A DNA stretch of 64,000 nt, taken from assembly GCF_000002995.4 (NCBI RefSeq), contig NW_025062478.1, positions 12,706,001 through 12,770,000 on the forward strand, given 5' to 3'. Positions 1-11,574 of the stretch are shown here, piece after piece; position 1 is the stretch's first letter; every line of letters begins with the position of its first letter. The notes beneath the pieces are model-generated. The model saw only the letters and a list, made by a program, of their open reading frames with translations. It did not search any database and was not told where the DNA came from. This stretch comes from Brugia malayi (taxonomy: Eukaryota > Nematoda > Chromadorea > Rhabditida > Onchocercidae). The position numbers and the translations under genes are program-made.

Positions 1-528
1 TTGAAGCGAAATAAAATAAAATTGTAAAAAAAAAATGACAACTGTTTTGCATAAATTATTTCCAACAATGTATGTAGCAACTAAAATGAAATTATTCAAT
101 GTAGAAGATTAAACAGTGATTGCTATTGTATTAAACATGCGTAATATTTTATATTCTATTATTATTAGTATATCTATATTGTTATACATGGACGTTATAA
201 CTTATCAATACACGTAGTTTACCACTCCCATTTGAATAAGCAAATGCTATAGATACAATCATCCAACAGTATCTAACAGAAGTGATTGGATGGCCTTTGT
301 CAAACTCTTTTCCACAATTTTCATTCATTTATTTTAATAAAAGATGTTACCTTTTTTTAGAGTTTTGAGTTATAAGAAGAATTTTGGGGTTCGATGATAA
401 ATTTGTAAATAATGGAATATATTTTAAAAAGCATTTAATTGGACAAATTTCTCCCTTGCACTTTTGTCAAACAGCAGCCAGTAAAATTGATTACTTTTTA
501 GAATTGGACAGAAATTATTATCATTGAC

Positions 529-1526
529 ATGTATTCGATCTATTTTTTCTTCTTCTTCCTCCAATTGAGCAATATTCAAACTACCGTAAGTCCACTTAAA
601 AACTACATAACGCTGTAATACCTTGGAGATTTAAAATTTTGCACAGTGTTAGATTGATAATTGCATATTAATTTAAGGTAGCGCAAACGGATCAAACAGA
701 ATCGTTGGATTTATCAATATCGAAAATAAAAAAGGAAGGGAGCGAATCCCAAGGATTATCAGTGGAGACAGAAAGTGATGGACGAATAAAACTGCTTGAA
801 CAGCTCCTTCCAATCGAAACAATGATGGAAGTAATGGAATTATCAAAGCAAAAAGAAAGCACAAGAAAGAAACAACGCTGTAATGTATGTCAGAAGGAAG
901 TGGTAAACATAAAAAACCATATGATGATTCACACCGGTAAGAAGCCGTACAGTTGTTCGATATGCAAAAAAGATTTCACTCAGTTCGGGAATATGAAAAT
1001 ACATATGAGGACGCATACTATCAAGAAGTCGTATAGTTGTTCGATATGCAAAGAGAATTTCACTCAGTATGGGAGTATGAAAAAACATATGATGACTCAT
1101 ACCGGTACGAAGCCATACAGTTGTTCGATATGCAAAAGGAATTTTACTCAGTTCGGGAATATGAACAGACATATGATGATTCATACCGGTAAAAAGCAGT
1201 ACAGTTGTTCGATATGCAAAAGGAATTTCACTCAGTTCGGGAATATGAAAATGCATATGTTGACACATACCGGTGAGAAGCCCTACAGTTGTTCGATGTG
1301 CAAAAAGAATTTCACTCAGTTCGGTAATATGAAAATGCATAAGTTGACACATACCGGTGAGAAGCCGTACAGTTGTCCGATATGCGGAAAATGTTCCTCA
1401 CGAAAACAGGATTTGCAGACTCACATGGTAACTCATGACATGAATAGACCTGTCTACCACTGCACTGTATGCAGTAAGAGTTTCACGAATAAAATGAGCT
1501 TGAAATCGCACATGCTCAAGCATTAG
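529..1526 (+). CDS. C2H2 zinc-finger protein, copy A (8 fingers)
   Basis: Probable nuclear DNA-binding protein; its targets are unknown. The main exon is open from 672 to the TAA at 1524-1526 and has no ATG near its beginning; the first in-frame ATG is at 822. A two-exon model fits: ATG at 529, donor GTAAGT at 586, acceptor TTTAAG ending at 677, phase 0. The first exon would give 19 residues with a run of Phe, which is odd for a nuclear protein, so the start is uncertain. Numbering from Met-Asp-Leu at 705, fingers lie at about residues 59-76, 84-104, 112-132, 140-160, 168-188, 196-216, 224-244 and 253-273, joined by TGEKP-type linkers. Finger 1 is three residues short and finger 7 has lost the core Phe. 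No other domain is visible. AATAAA at 1726-1731 is a likely polyadenylation signal. Confidence 0.85.
586..677 (+). other. predicted 92-bp intron of zinc-finger gene (copy A; same in B, C, D, E)
   Basis: Donor CC|GTAAGT at 586 is a strong match to the nematode consensus. The acceptor would be AATTTAAG ending at 677, a less common AAG type. The main reading frame has a TAA at 669-671, so any upstream coding sequence must be spliced in. Equivalent introns lie at 5571-5662, 10556-10647, 14893-14802 (minus) and 24026-24117. Confidence 0.5.
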
Positions 1527-1959
1527 TGCTTGCACTTTATACTTTAAATAGAAGAAATACACATTACTGTTTCTGTTTTGTTGATTATTTATATTTTTTA
1601 TCAGTCAATTCTGTGTCACCTATTCTTATATATCAATTAGTATCTTTCGCTGTCTGTTTCATCATGCCTTTTTGTTTTATATCTATATTGTGTCATATCT
1701 TTTCCACTTTTTTATTTTTTGTTAGAATAAATTAATTTCCTTGCGGTACATACATAACAAGCAAGTAACCTTGCATGCTATGCATGAAAACTTGCAAATT
1801 AATATCGCTGTTGTTAAATTGAGGTGCTCACTCGATTGTTGGAAATAAATTTTTGGTATAGAAGAGATTCTTCTTAGTCGCAACATATCATTTCATAGGA
1901 ATCATGTCGCAACGAAAATTTATCCGTTCATTTCATTTGTTAATTTACATTCGAAATTC

Positions 1960-2150
1960 TGTTTCAGTTGTTCTATTTGCATTCAAAATTCCACTCAATA
2001 AAAATATTTGATAATCTAACCTTACAATAAATCCATCAATGAATAAAGCATTAGCTAATTTTTAATCATGACATAAATAGATCGGCCTACCACTTTACTG
2101 TATGCAATAAAGATTTTTGGACTAAAACTATCTTAAGTTCTGATATTTTT
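1960..2150 (+). pseudogene. decayed C2H2 zinc-finger copy inside unit A
   Basis: At about 1968-2005 the sequence reads like a worn finger start (CAGTTGTTCTATTTGCATTC against CAGTTGTTCGATATGCAAAA in the gene). At 2066-2140 it matches the 3' end of the gene (CATGACATAAATAGATCGG against CATGACATGAATAGACCTG) with stops and missing bases. It is non-coding now. The same remnant recurs at about 6945-7135 in unit B. It shows that an older duplication came before the 4985-bp one. Confidence 0.7.
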
Positions 2151-3320
2151 TTTTGCTGAGTGACTGAATAATTGATCAAAAATCAATAAAAGTTTCGACT
2201 GGACAGAAGATTTTTAAACAATACTGTCAGAACAGGAGTTGTAATTGATTCCCTAATCACTGGCGCAGAAAACTTCAGACTTTCGTCGGCAGTATATCTG
2301 ACCAAGAATTTGCAGAGCTTTTAAATAAATGCAAAAGATCTGAAGGATGTTCATCATAAGCTGCCTCATGAGAAAATCCTATCTGTGGTTAACAGTCAAC
2401 TTGATATCATAACGAAAGTAGGTTGAATTTTTAACCATTCAGAAAAAAGGCAAAGGAAGTATTTATTTTTAGTATTGGCTTATTTTAAGTCTTAACGTTA
2501 GAATTTAGCTGCTTTTTAATGCAAACAATATGAGCTACAAATGTTTATGAAACTTACAATGCAGAAAAAAGATAAGAAACCTCCACTGTAGTGTAATAAT
2601 GCGATTCAAAATTATGCTATACTGTAAAAGAATCATATGAGTAGCACTAAGTTCCGTCATTTATTTAGCATTTTATCACAAAAAATGAACAAATATTCAT
2701 TTCTGAAGCAAAACATATATATGGATGCAATATCAAACAAAAAATATTACTCTTGCCTAATAGAAAAATGAATTCTTATTCAATTTCCTGTAAAATTTCA
2801 TTATAAATCGACGAATTGCGCCTGTAATTGATAATGGAAGATTTGTCTTTTAAGAGGTACCAATTGTAAGAGATGCAGCAATGCAGTTTTCCATATGACT
2901 AATTTTGCAAAGATTTGAAAATGTGGAAAAATTGAAGCGAAATGAAATAAAATTATGCAAAAAATATCACAAGTATTTCGCATAAATTTTCATACAATTC
3001 AATATAGCAACTGAGAACAAACTATTCAATATAAAGAATTAAACAATGATTGTTATTATGCGTACTATTATATATTCCTCTATTATTACTATACCTATAT
3101 TGTTACACGTATTTAACTTATTAGCACACGTAGTTTGCCATTCCTACTTGCATTGAGCATTTATACATACAATTCTCCAACCGGGAGTGATCGGGTGACT
3201 TCTGTAAACCCCTTCCACAAATTTCATTCAGTCAGTTCTTTTTCATTTAGAGTGTCAACTTTTTTCATATTTTGGTATAATGAGAAAATTTTTGAGATTT
3301 CATTATATATATATTTTTTC

Positions 3321-3346
3321 CCAATGATATATATATATATCATTGG
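3321..3346. repeat. perfect 26-bp palindrome with (AT)n core
   Basis: CCAATG, then an AT alternation, then CATTGG: the 26 bases equal their own reverse complement. It could extrude as a cruciform. The same palindrome is at 8306-8331. No function can be assigned. Confidence 0.8.
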
Positions 3347-5513
3347 AAAAGCATTTAATTGAAGAAATTTCTTCTTTACTTAATTATGGAGCAACAGTCA
3401 TGTTGTTATAAATAGCTGTCGAGTAAATTTGAATATTTTTCAGAATTGGTTAATCGCCTACTCGTAATTAATTAAATTAAATTGTCTCATTTTCTATGTA
3501 GTGAAAATTAAATTTGCAAAAGTGAAAGATTTTATTGTTTCTTTAACATGTTAAAGAGTTTATAGCCTAAAAGAAAGAACGCAGCAAAAGAAGTGATTGA
3601 CATCATGGCGCAAAAGCTTATAAAAAGCTGAAGAAAATTTGTGAAATTACTGCTGATGTTTACTTCAGATTTGAGTATAAAAAATAACTCAGTGGAAAAA
3701 TTTCAATGAAAAAGACGAAATAAATTTTACTACTTTTTTTTGCTCTTTACTTTAAGCATAGATCCGACAATCTTTACGATCAGCTGATATTGCTAAAGAA
3801 ATAGAAAAGAAAATGGATGACGAAGGACTGATAGTTGCTAATAATGTAGTGCAATAATTAATATGATGCAAAATAACTGGTATGCGTAAATGAATAGCAC
3901 TAAGTTTCGCTATTAAGTACTGTCATTTATTTAATTAATATTTTATTAACGAATTTATAAATTTCCAGAAACATCGACAGTTTCACTTTAGTTAATGCAA
4001 TGTATTCTGCAGCATTATTCCATATTCCGGTCGAACAGCAACAATTAGAAATAGTATGCTTGCGCCTAGCATAGTAGCTCGTTCTTGAACTGCTGTTTGA
4101 TCACTAGAATAATGAAATTTCAGCAAATTATAATTGTTTTCTTTTTTCAGAATTTAAATTAACAAAATTATCAGTCAAATTTCAGATTACACCTCAAAAA
4201 TTTCAGAAATTTAAGAAGAAAAAAAATTTAAATCCTTCGAATCTTTTGCTTACACTTCATTATTAACTTATTTTTTAAATTTGCTAAACTAGGCTTATTA
4301 AATTTTCTTACAGTCATTGTGCACAACATCATATGATGAAAGTAGCTGTCAAATAAGTACCAATGATGATTTCTAATATTTATTAATCTTTCAAATTCCA
4401 AGCATTGTGAAACTGAAAAAGAATAAAAAGAGGTGGTAAAGTTTTATCATTTATTTGCAGTAATCAATAATGAAAAACACTGGTTCCGTCCAATAACTGT
4501 TAATCAGTGTATGGTTGGCAACACTTAAAATATTGAACTAGAAGGTATCGGTTCGCCATCTGTGGCTATGTAACTACTTATGATTATGTATCTATGACCA
4601 CAACAAAGCTCGAACTGGAACTATTTATAATTCCTAACCGTAAAACTTAGGTAGGACAGAAAGGACAGGCTTCAATTTTTTTCTTATAAACAAGGATGGT
4701 GACAAGATATAATTTATGCATATTTATCAAATTAAACTGATTGTAAATAATTCTCTAGAATTTAATAAAAATAAAAAATCCGTAGATGCCTCCGCTTTGT
4801 GAACCGGTTCGATCTGATTGGAATATGCTCGAAGGTTACTTCACTTACATTTGTTTAACAAGCCTTTCTCATTTGTGTAAGTTCTTCCTTAACATCTTCA
4901 ATTTTCTCCATTCCAACTACAAAAGACGTAGCAATGTAGTTATCCAACTTCGCTAATATTCCATAGATTTGAAAATGTGGAGAAATTGAAGCGAAATAAA
5001 ATAAAATTGTAAAAAAAAAATGACAACTGTTTTGCATAAATTATTTCCAACAATGTATGTAGCAACTAAAATGAAATTATTCAATGTAGAAGATTAAACA
5101 GTGATTGCTATTGTATTAAACATGCGTAATATTTTATATTCTATTATTATTAGTATATCTATATTGTTATACATGGACGTTATAACTTATCAATACACGT
5201 AGTTTACCACTCCCATTTGAATAAGCAAATGCTATAGATACAATCATCCAACAGTATCTAACAGAAGTGATTGGATGGCCTTTGTCAAACTCTTTTCCAC
5301 AATTTTCATTCATTTATTTTAATAAAAGATGTTACCTTTTTTTAGAGTTTTGAGTTATAAGAAGAATTTTGGGGTTCGATGATAAATTTGTAAATAATGG
5401 AATATATTTTAAAAAGCATTTAATTGGACAAATTTCTCCCTTGCACTTTTGTCAAACAGCAGCCAGTAAAATTGATTACTTTTTAGAATTGGACAGAAAT
5501 TATTATCATTGAC

Positions 5514-6511
5514 ATGTATTCGATCTATTTTTTCTTCTTCTTCCTCCAATTGAGCAATATTCAAACTACCGTAAGTCCACTTAAAAACTACATAACGCTG
5601 TAATACCTTGGAGATTTAAAATTTTGCACAGTGTTAGATTGATAATTGCATATTAATTTAAGGTAGCGCAAACGGATCAAACAGAATCGTTGGATTTATC
5701 AATATCGAAAATAAAAAAGGAAGGGAGCGAATCCCAAGGATTATCAGTGGAGACAGAAAGTGATGGACGAATAAAACTGCTTGAACAGCTCCTTCCAATC
5801 GAAACAATGATGGAAGTAATGGAATTATCAAAGCAAAAAGAAAGCACAAGAAAGAAACAACGCTGTAATGTATGTCAGAAGGAAGTGGTAAACATAAAAA
5901 ACCATATGATGATTCACACCGGTAAGAAGCCGTACAGTTGTTCGATATGCAAAAAAGATTTCACTCAGTTCGGGAATATGAAAATACATATGAGGACGCA
6001 TACTATCAAGAAGTCGTATAGTTGTTCGATATGCAAAGAGAATTTCACTCAGTATGGGAGTATGAAAAAACATATGATGACTCATACCGGTACGAAGCCA
6101 TACAGTTGTTCGATATGCAAAAGGAATTTTACTCAGTTCGGGAATATGAACAGACATATGATGATTCATACCGGTAAAAAGCAGTACAGTTGTTCGATAT
6201 GCAAAAGGAATTTCACTCAGTTCGGGAATATGAAAATGCATATGTTGACACATACCGGTGAGAAGCCCTACAGTTGTTCGATGTGCAAAAAGAATTTCAC
6301 TCAGTTCGGTAATATGAAAATGCATAAGTTGACACATACCGGTGAGAAGCCGTACAGTTGTCCGATATGCGGAAAATGTTCCTCACGAAAACAGGATTTG
6401 CAGACTCACATGGTAACTCATGACATGAATAGACCTGTCTACCACTGCACTGTATGCAGTAAGAGTTTCACGAATAAAATGAGCTTGAAATCGCACATGC
6501 TCAAGCATTAG
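5514..6511 (+). CDS. C2H2 zinc-finger protein, copy B (8 fingers)
   Basis: Identical at the protein level to the copy at 529-1526: the 273-residue main-exon product is the same, with eight C2H2 fingers. Predicted exons are 5514-5570 and 5663-6511, separated by a 92-bp intron with GTAAGT donor and TTTAAG acceptor. The short first finger and the Phe-less seventh finger are shared. Like copies A and C, it is transcribed rightward. The ATG is uncertain for the same reason as in copy A. AATAAA occurs at 6711-6716. Confidence 0.85.
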
Positions 6512-6944
6512 TGCTTGCACTTTATACTTTAAATAGAAGAAATACACATTACTGTTTCTGTTTTGTTGATTATTTATATTTTTTATCAGTCAATTCTGTG
6601 TCACCTATTCTTATATATCAATTAGTATCTTTCGCTGTCTGTTTCATCATGCCTTTTTGTTTTATATCTATATTGTGTCATATCTTTTCCACTTTTTTAT
6701 TTTTTGTTAGAATAAATTAATTTCCTTGCGGTACATACATAACAAGCAAGTAACCTTGCATGCTATGCATGAAAACTTGCAAATTAATATCGCTGTTGTT
6801 AAATTGAGGTGCTCACTCGATTGTTGGAAATAAATTTTTGGTATAGAAGAGATTCTTCTTAGTCGCAACATATCATTTCATAGGAATCATGTCGCAACGA
6901 AAATTTATCCGTTCATTTCATTTGTTAATTTACATTCGAAATTC

Positions 6945-7135
6945 TGTTTCAGTTGTTCTATTTGCATTCAAAATTCCACTCAATAAAAATATTTGATAAT
7001 CTAACCTTACAATAAATCCATCAATGAATAAAGCATTAGCTAATTTTTAATCATGACATAAATAGATCGGCCTACCACTTTACTGTATGCAATAAAGATT
7101 TTTGGACTAAAACTATCTTAAGTTCTGATATTTTT
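6945..7135 (+). pseudogene. decayed C2H2 zinc-finger copy inside unit B
   Basis: Copy of the remnant at 1960-2150, with the same worn finger and the same 3'-end match. It was duplicated along with the 4985-bp unit after it had already decayed. Confidence 0.7.
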
Positions 7136-10100
7136 TTTTGCTGAGTGACTGAATAATTGATCAAAAATCAATAAAAGTTTCGACTGGACAGAAGATTTTT
7201 AAACAATACTGTCAGAACAGGAGTTGTAATTGATTCCCTAATCACTGGCGCAGAAAACTTCAGACTTTCGTCGGCAGTATATCTGACCAAGAATTTGCAG
7301 AGCTTTTAAATAAATGCAAAAGATCTGAAGGATGTTCATCATAAGCTGCCTCATGAGAAAATCCTATCTGTGGTTAACAGTCAACTTGATATCATAACGA
7401 AAGTAGGTTGAATTTTTAACCATTCAGAAAAAAGGCAAAGGAAGTATTTATTTTTAGTATTGGCTTATTTTAAGTCTTAACGTTAGAATTTAGCTGCTTT
7501 TTAATGCAAACAATATGAGCTACAAATGTTTATGAAACTTACAATGCAGAAAAAAGATAAGAAACCTCCACTGTAGTGTAATAATGCGATTCAAAATTAT
7601 GCTATACTGTAAAAGAATCATATGAGTAGCACTAAGTTCCGTCATTTATTTAGCATTTTATCACAAAAAATGAACAAATATTCATTTCTGAAGCAAAACA
7701 TATATATGGATGCAATATCAAACAAAAAATATTACTCTTGCCTAATAGAAAAATGAATTCTTATTCAATTTCCTGTAAAATTTCATTATAAATCGACGAA
7801 TTGCGCCTGTAATTGATAATGGAAGATTTGTCTTTTAAGAGGTACCAATTGTAAGAGATGCAGCAATGCAGTTTTCCATATGACTAATTTTGCAAAGATT
7901 TGAAAATGTGGAAAAATTGAAGCGAAATGAAATAAAATTATGCAAAAAATATCACAAGTATTTCGCATAAATTTTCATACAATTCAATATAGCAACTGAG
8001 AACAAACTATTCAATATAAAGAATTAAACAATGATTGTTATTATGCGTACTATTATATATTCCTCTATTATTACTATACCTATATTGTTACACGTATTTA
8101 ACTTATTAGCACACGTAGTTTGCCATTCCTACTTGCATTGAGCATTTATACATACAATTCTCCAACCGGGAGTGATCGGGTGACTTCTGTAAACCCCTTC
8201 CACAAATTTCATTCAGTCAGTTCTTTTTCATTTAGAGTGTCAACTTTTTTCATATTTTGGTATAATGAGAAAATTTTTGAGATTTCATTATATATATATT
8301 TTTTCCCAATGATATATATATATATCATTGGAAAAGCATTTAATTGAAGAAATTTCTTCTTTACTTAATTATGGAGCAACAGTCATGTTGTTATAAATAG
8401 CTGTCGAGTAAATTTGAATATTTTTCAGAATTGGTTAATCGCCTACTCGTAATTAATTAAATTAAATTGTCTCATTTTCTATGTAGTGAAAATTAAATTT
8501 GCAAAAGTGAAAGATTTTATTGTTTCTTTAACATGTTAAAGAGTTTATAGCCTAAAAGAAAGAACGCAGCAAAAGAAGTGATTGACATCATGGCGCAAAA
8601 GCTTATAAAAAGCTGAAGAAAATTTGTGAAATTACTGCTGATGTTTACTTCAGATTTGAGTATAAAAAATAACTCAGTGGAAAAATTTCAATGAAAAAGA
8701 CGAAATAAATTTTACTACTTTTTTTTGCTCTTTACTTTAAGCATAGATCCGACAATCTTTACGATCAGCTGATATTGCTAAAGAAATAGAAAAGAAAATG
8801 GATGACGAAGGACTGATAGTTGCTAATAATGTAGTGCAATAATTAATATGATGCAAAATAACTGGTATGCGTAAATGAATAGCACTAAGTTTCGCTATTA
8901 AGTACTGTCATTTATTTAATTAATATTTTATTAACGAATTTATAAATTTCCAGAAACATCGACAGTTTCACTTTAGTTAATGCAATGTATTCTGCAGCAT
9001 TATTCCATATTCCGGTCGAACAGCAACAATTAGAAATAGTATGCTTGCGCCTAGCATAGTAGCTCGTTCTTGAACTGCTGTTTGATCACTAGAATAATGA
9101 AATTTCAGCAAATTATAATTGTTTTCTTTTTTCAGAATTTAAATTAACAAAATTATCAGTCAAATTTCAGATTACACCTCAAAAATTTCAGAAATTTAAG
9201 AAGAAAAAAAATTTAAATCCTTCGAATCTTTTGCTTACACTTCATTATTAACTTATTTTTTAAATTTGCTAAACTAGGCTTATTAAATTTTCTTACAGTC
9301 ATTGTGCACAACATCATATGATGAAAGTAGCTGTCAAATAAGTACCAATGATGATTTCTAATATTTATTAATCTTTCAAATTCCAAGCATTGTGAAACTG
9401 AAAAAGAATAAAAAGAGGTGGTAAAGTTTTATCATTTATTTGCAGTAATCAATAATGAAAAACACTGGTTCCGTCCAATAACTGTTAATCAGTGTATGGT
9501 TGGCAACACTTAAAATATTGAACTAGAAGGTATCGGTTCGCCATCTGTGGCTATGTAACTACTTATGATTATGTATCTATGACCACAACAAAGCTCGAAC
9601 TGGAACTATTTATAATTCCTAACCGTAAAACTTAGGTAGGACAGAAAGGACAGGCTTCAATTTTTTTCCTATAAACAAGGATGGTGACAAGATATAATTT
9701 ATGCATATTTATCAAATTAAACTGATTGTAAATAATTCTCTAGAATTTAATAAAAATAAAAAATCCGTAGATGCCTCCGCTTTGTGAACCGGTTCGATCT
9801 GATTGGAATATGCTCGAAGGTTACTTCACTTACATTTGTTTAACAAGCCTTTCTCATTTGTGTAAGTTCTTCCTTAACATCTTCAATTTTCTCCATTCCA
9901 ACTACAAAAGACGTAGCAATGTAGTTATCCAACTTCGCTAATATTCCATAGATTTGAAAATGTGGAGAAATTGAAGCGAAATAAAATAAAATTGTAAAAA
10001 AAAAATGACAACTGTTTTGCATAAATTATTTCCAACAATGTATGTAGCAACTAAAATGAAATTATTCAATGTAGAAGATTAAACAGTGATTGCTATTGTA

Positions 10101-10498
10101 TTAAACATGCGTAATATTTTATATTCTATTATTATTAGTATATCTATATTGTTATACATGGACGTTATAACTTATCAATACACGTAGTTTACCACTCCCA
10201 TTTGAATAAGCAAATGCTATAGATACAATCATCCAACAGTATCTAACAGAAGTGATTGGATGGCCTTTGTCAAACTCTTTTCCACAATTTTCATTCATTT
10301 ATTTTAATAAAAGATGTTACCTTTTTTTAGAGTTTTGAGTTATAAGAAGAATTTTGGGGTTCGATGATAAATTTGTAAATAATGGAATATATTTTAAAAA
10401 GCATTTAATTGGACAAATTTCTCCCTTGCACTTTTGTCAAACAGCAGCCAGTAAAATTGATTACTTTTTAGAATTGGACAGAAATTATTATCATTGAC

Positions 10499-11574
10499 AT
10501 GTATTCGATCTATTTTTTCTTCTTCTTCCTCCAATTGAGCAATATTCAAACTACCGTAAGTCCACTTAAAAACTACATAACGCTGTAATACCTTGGAGAT
10601 TTAAAATTTTGCACAGTGTTAGATTGATAATTGCATATTAATTTAAGGTAGCGCAAACGGATCAAACAGAATCGTTGGATTTATCAATATCGAAAATAAA
10701 AAAGGAAGGGAGCGAATCCCAAGGATTATCAGTGGAGACAGAAAGTGATGGACGAATAAAACTGCTTGAACGGCTCCTTCCAATCGAAACAATGATGGAA
10801 GTAATGGAATTATCAAAGCAAAAAGAAAGCACAAGAAAGAAACAACGCTGTAATGTATGTCAGAAGGAAATGATAAAAGACCATATGATGACTCATACCT
10901 GTAAGAAGCCGTACAGTTGTTCGATATGCAAAAGGGATTTCGCTGAGTTCGGGAATATGAAAAAACATATGATGATTCATACCGGTGAGAAACCGTACAG
11001 TTGTTCGATATGTAAAAAAAATTTCACTCAGTTCGGGAATATGAAAAGACATATGATGACACATACTAGCGAGAAGTCGTATAGTTGTTCGATATGCAAA
11101 GAGAATTTCACTCAGTATGGGGATATGAAAATGCATATGTTGATTCATACCGGTAAGAAGCCATACAGTTGTTCGATATGCAAAAGGAATTTTACTCAGT
11201 TCTGGAATATAAAAACTCATATGTTGACACATACCGGTGAGAAGCCGTACAGTTGTTCGGTATGTAAAAAAAATTTCACTCAGTCCAATAATATGAAAAG
11301 ACATATAATGACTCATACTGGTGAAAAGCCGTATAGTTGCTCAATATGCAGAAAGAATTTTAGTCTCTCTGCGCATGTGAAAGAACATATGATGATCCAT
11401 ACCGGTGAAAAGCCGTGCAGTTGTCCGATATGCGGGAAAAGTTTTTTAAAAAAGTGCAATTTGCAGACTCACATTGCGACTCATGACATGAATAGACCTA
11501 TGTACCGTTGTACGGTATGCAGTAAGGGTTTCAGAAGTAAACTCGGCTTGAAATTGCACATGAAGAACCATTAA
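10499..11574 (+). CDS. C2H2 zinc-finger protein, copy C (9 fingers)
   Basis: Third tandem copy. The upstream flank, first exon (10499-10555) and intron match A and B, but the finger region diverges from about 10865. The main exon (10648-11574) gives 299 residues from the Leu-Asp-Leu start at 10675 and carries nine fingers. The first has only seven residues between its second Cys and first His. Finger 8 keeps the core Phe (CGKSF) that A and B have lost. Residue 33 of the N-terminal segment is Arg, as in D and E, where A and B have Gln. The 3' flank is the C/E type, different from A and B. Probably a DNA-binding nuclear protein; targets unknown. Confidence 0.85.

Larger units (their letters stand above)
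1527..4852. other. spacer of unit A (repeated at 6512-9837)
   Basis: No complete gene is visible. The 3' flank with AATAAA runs to about 1730. A decayed finger copy follows at 1960-2150. Coding-like fragments lie near 2264-2361 and 3774-3866. The segment from about 2900 to 3400 is a diverged duplicate of the gene's upstream flank at 4960-5440, about 2.05 kb away. A perfect 26-bp AT palindrome sits at 3321-3346. The rest is AT-rich and featureless. Confidence 0.6.
1..4985 (+). repeat. tandem zinc-finger unit A (4985 bp)
   Basis: The window opens inside a 4985-bp unit. The same bases begin again at 4986 and 9971. Each unit holds one zinc-finger gene, its 3' flank, a decayed second zinc-finger copy, and about 2.7 kb of AT-rich spacer. 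The spacer itself is partly a diverged duplicate of the gene's upstream flank. Because the window begins within the repeat, the array probably continues to the left. Confidence 0.95.
4986..9970 (+). repeat. tandem zinc-finger unit B (4985 bp)
   Basis: Direct repeat of 1-4985 with identical length and almost identical sequence. The one difference I found by eye is T at 4684 against C at 9669. Such identity means either a very recent duplication, active homogenisation between copies, or an assembly artefact. Confidence 0.95.

Noticed and set aside
843..1352. Long open frame on the minus strand through the finger array (also at 5828, 10813, 14211, 24283)
   Set aside because: It is the antisense shadow of the repeated finger codons. 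It has the same 28-residue periodicity and no independent features.
4800..4830. GGTTCGATCTG, resembling a tRNA B box
   Set aside because: No A box, acceptor stem or cloverleaf can be formed around it. No tRNA, rRNA or CRISPR array was seen in the window.
4855..5037. 60-residue minus-strand frame in each upstream flank, ending MEKIEDVKEELTQMRKAC
   Set aside because: The last part looks protein-like, but there is no clean exon boundary, the frame is preserved only through near-identical duplication, and its first half is poly-A derived. Not supported as a gene.
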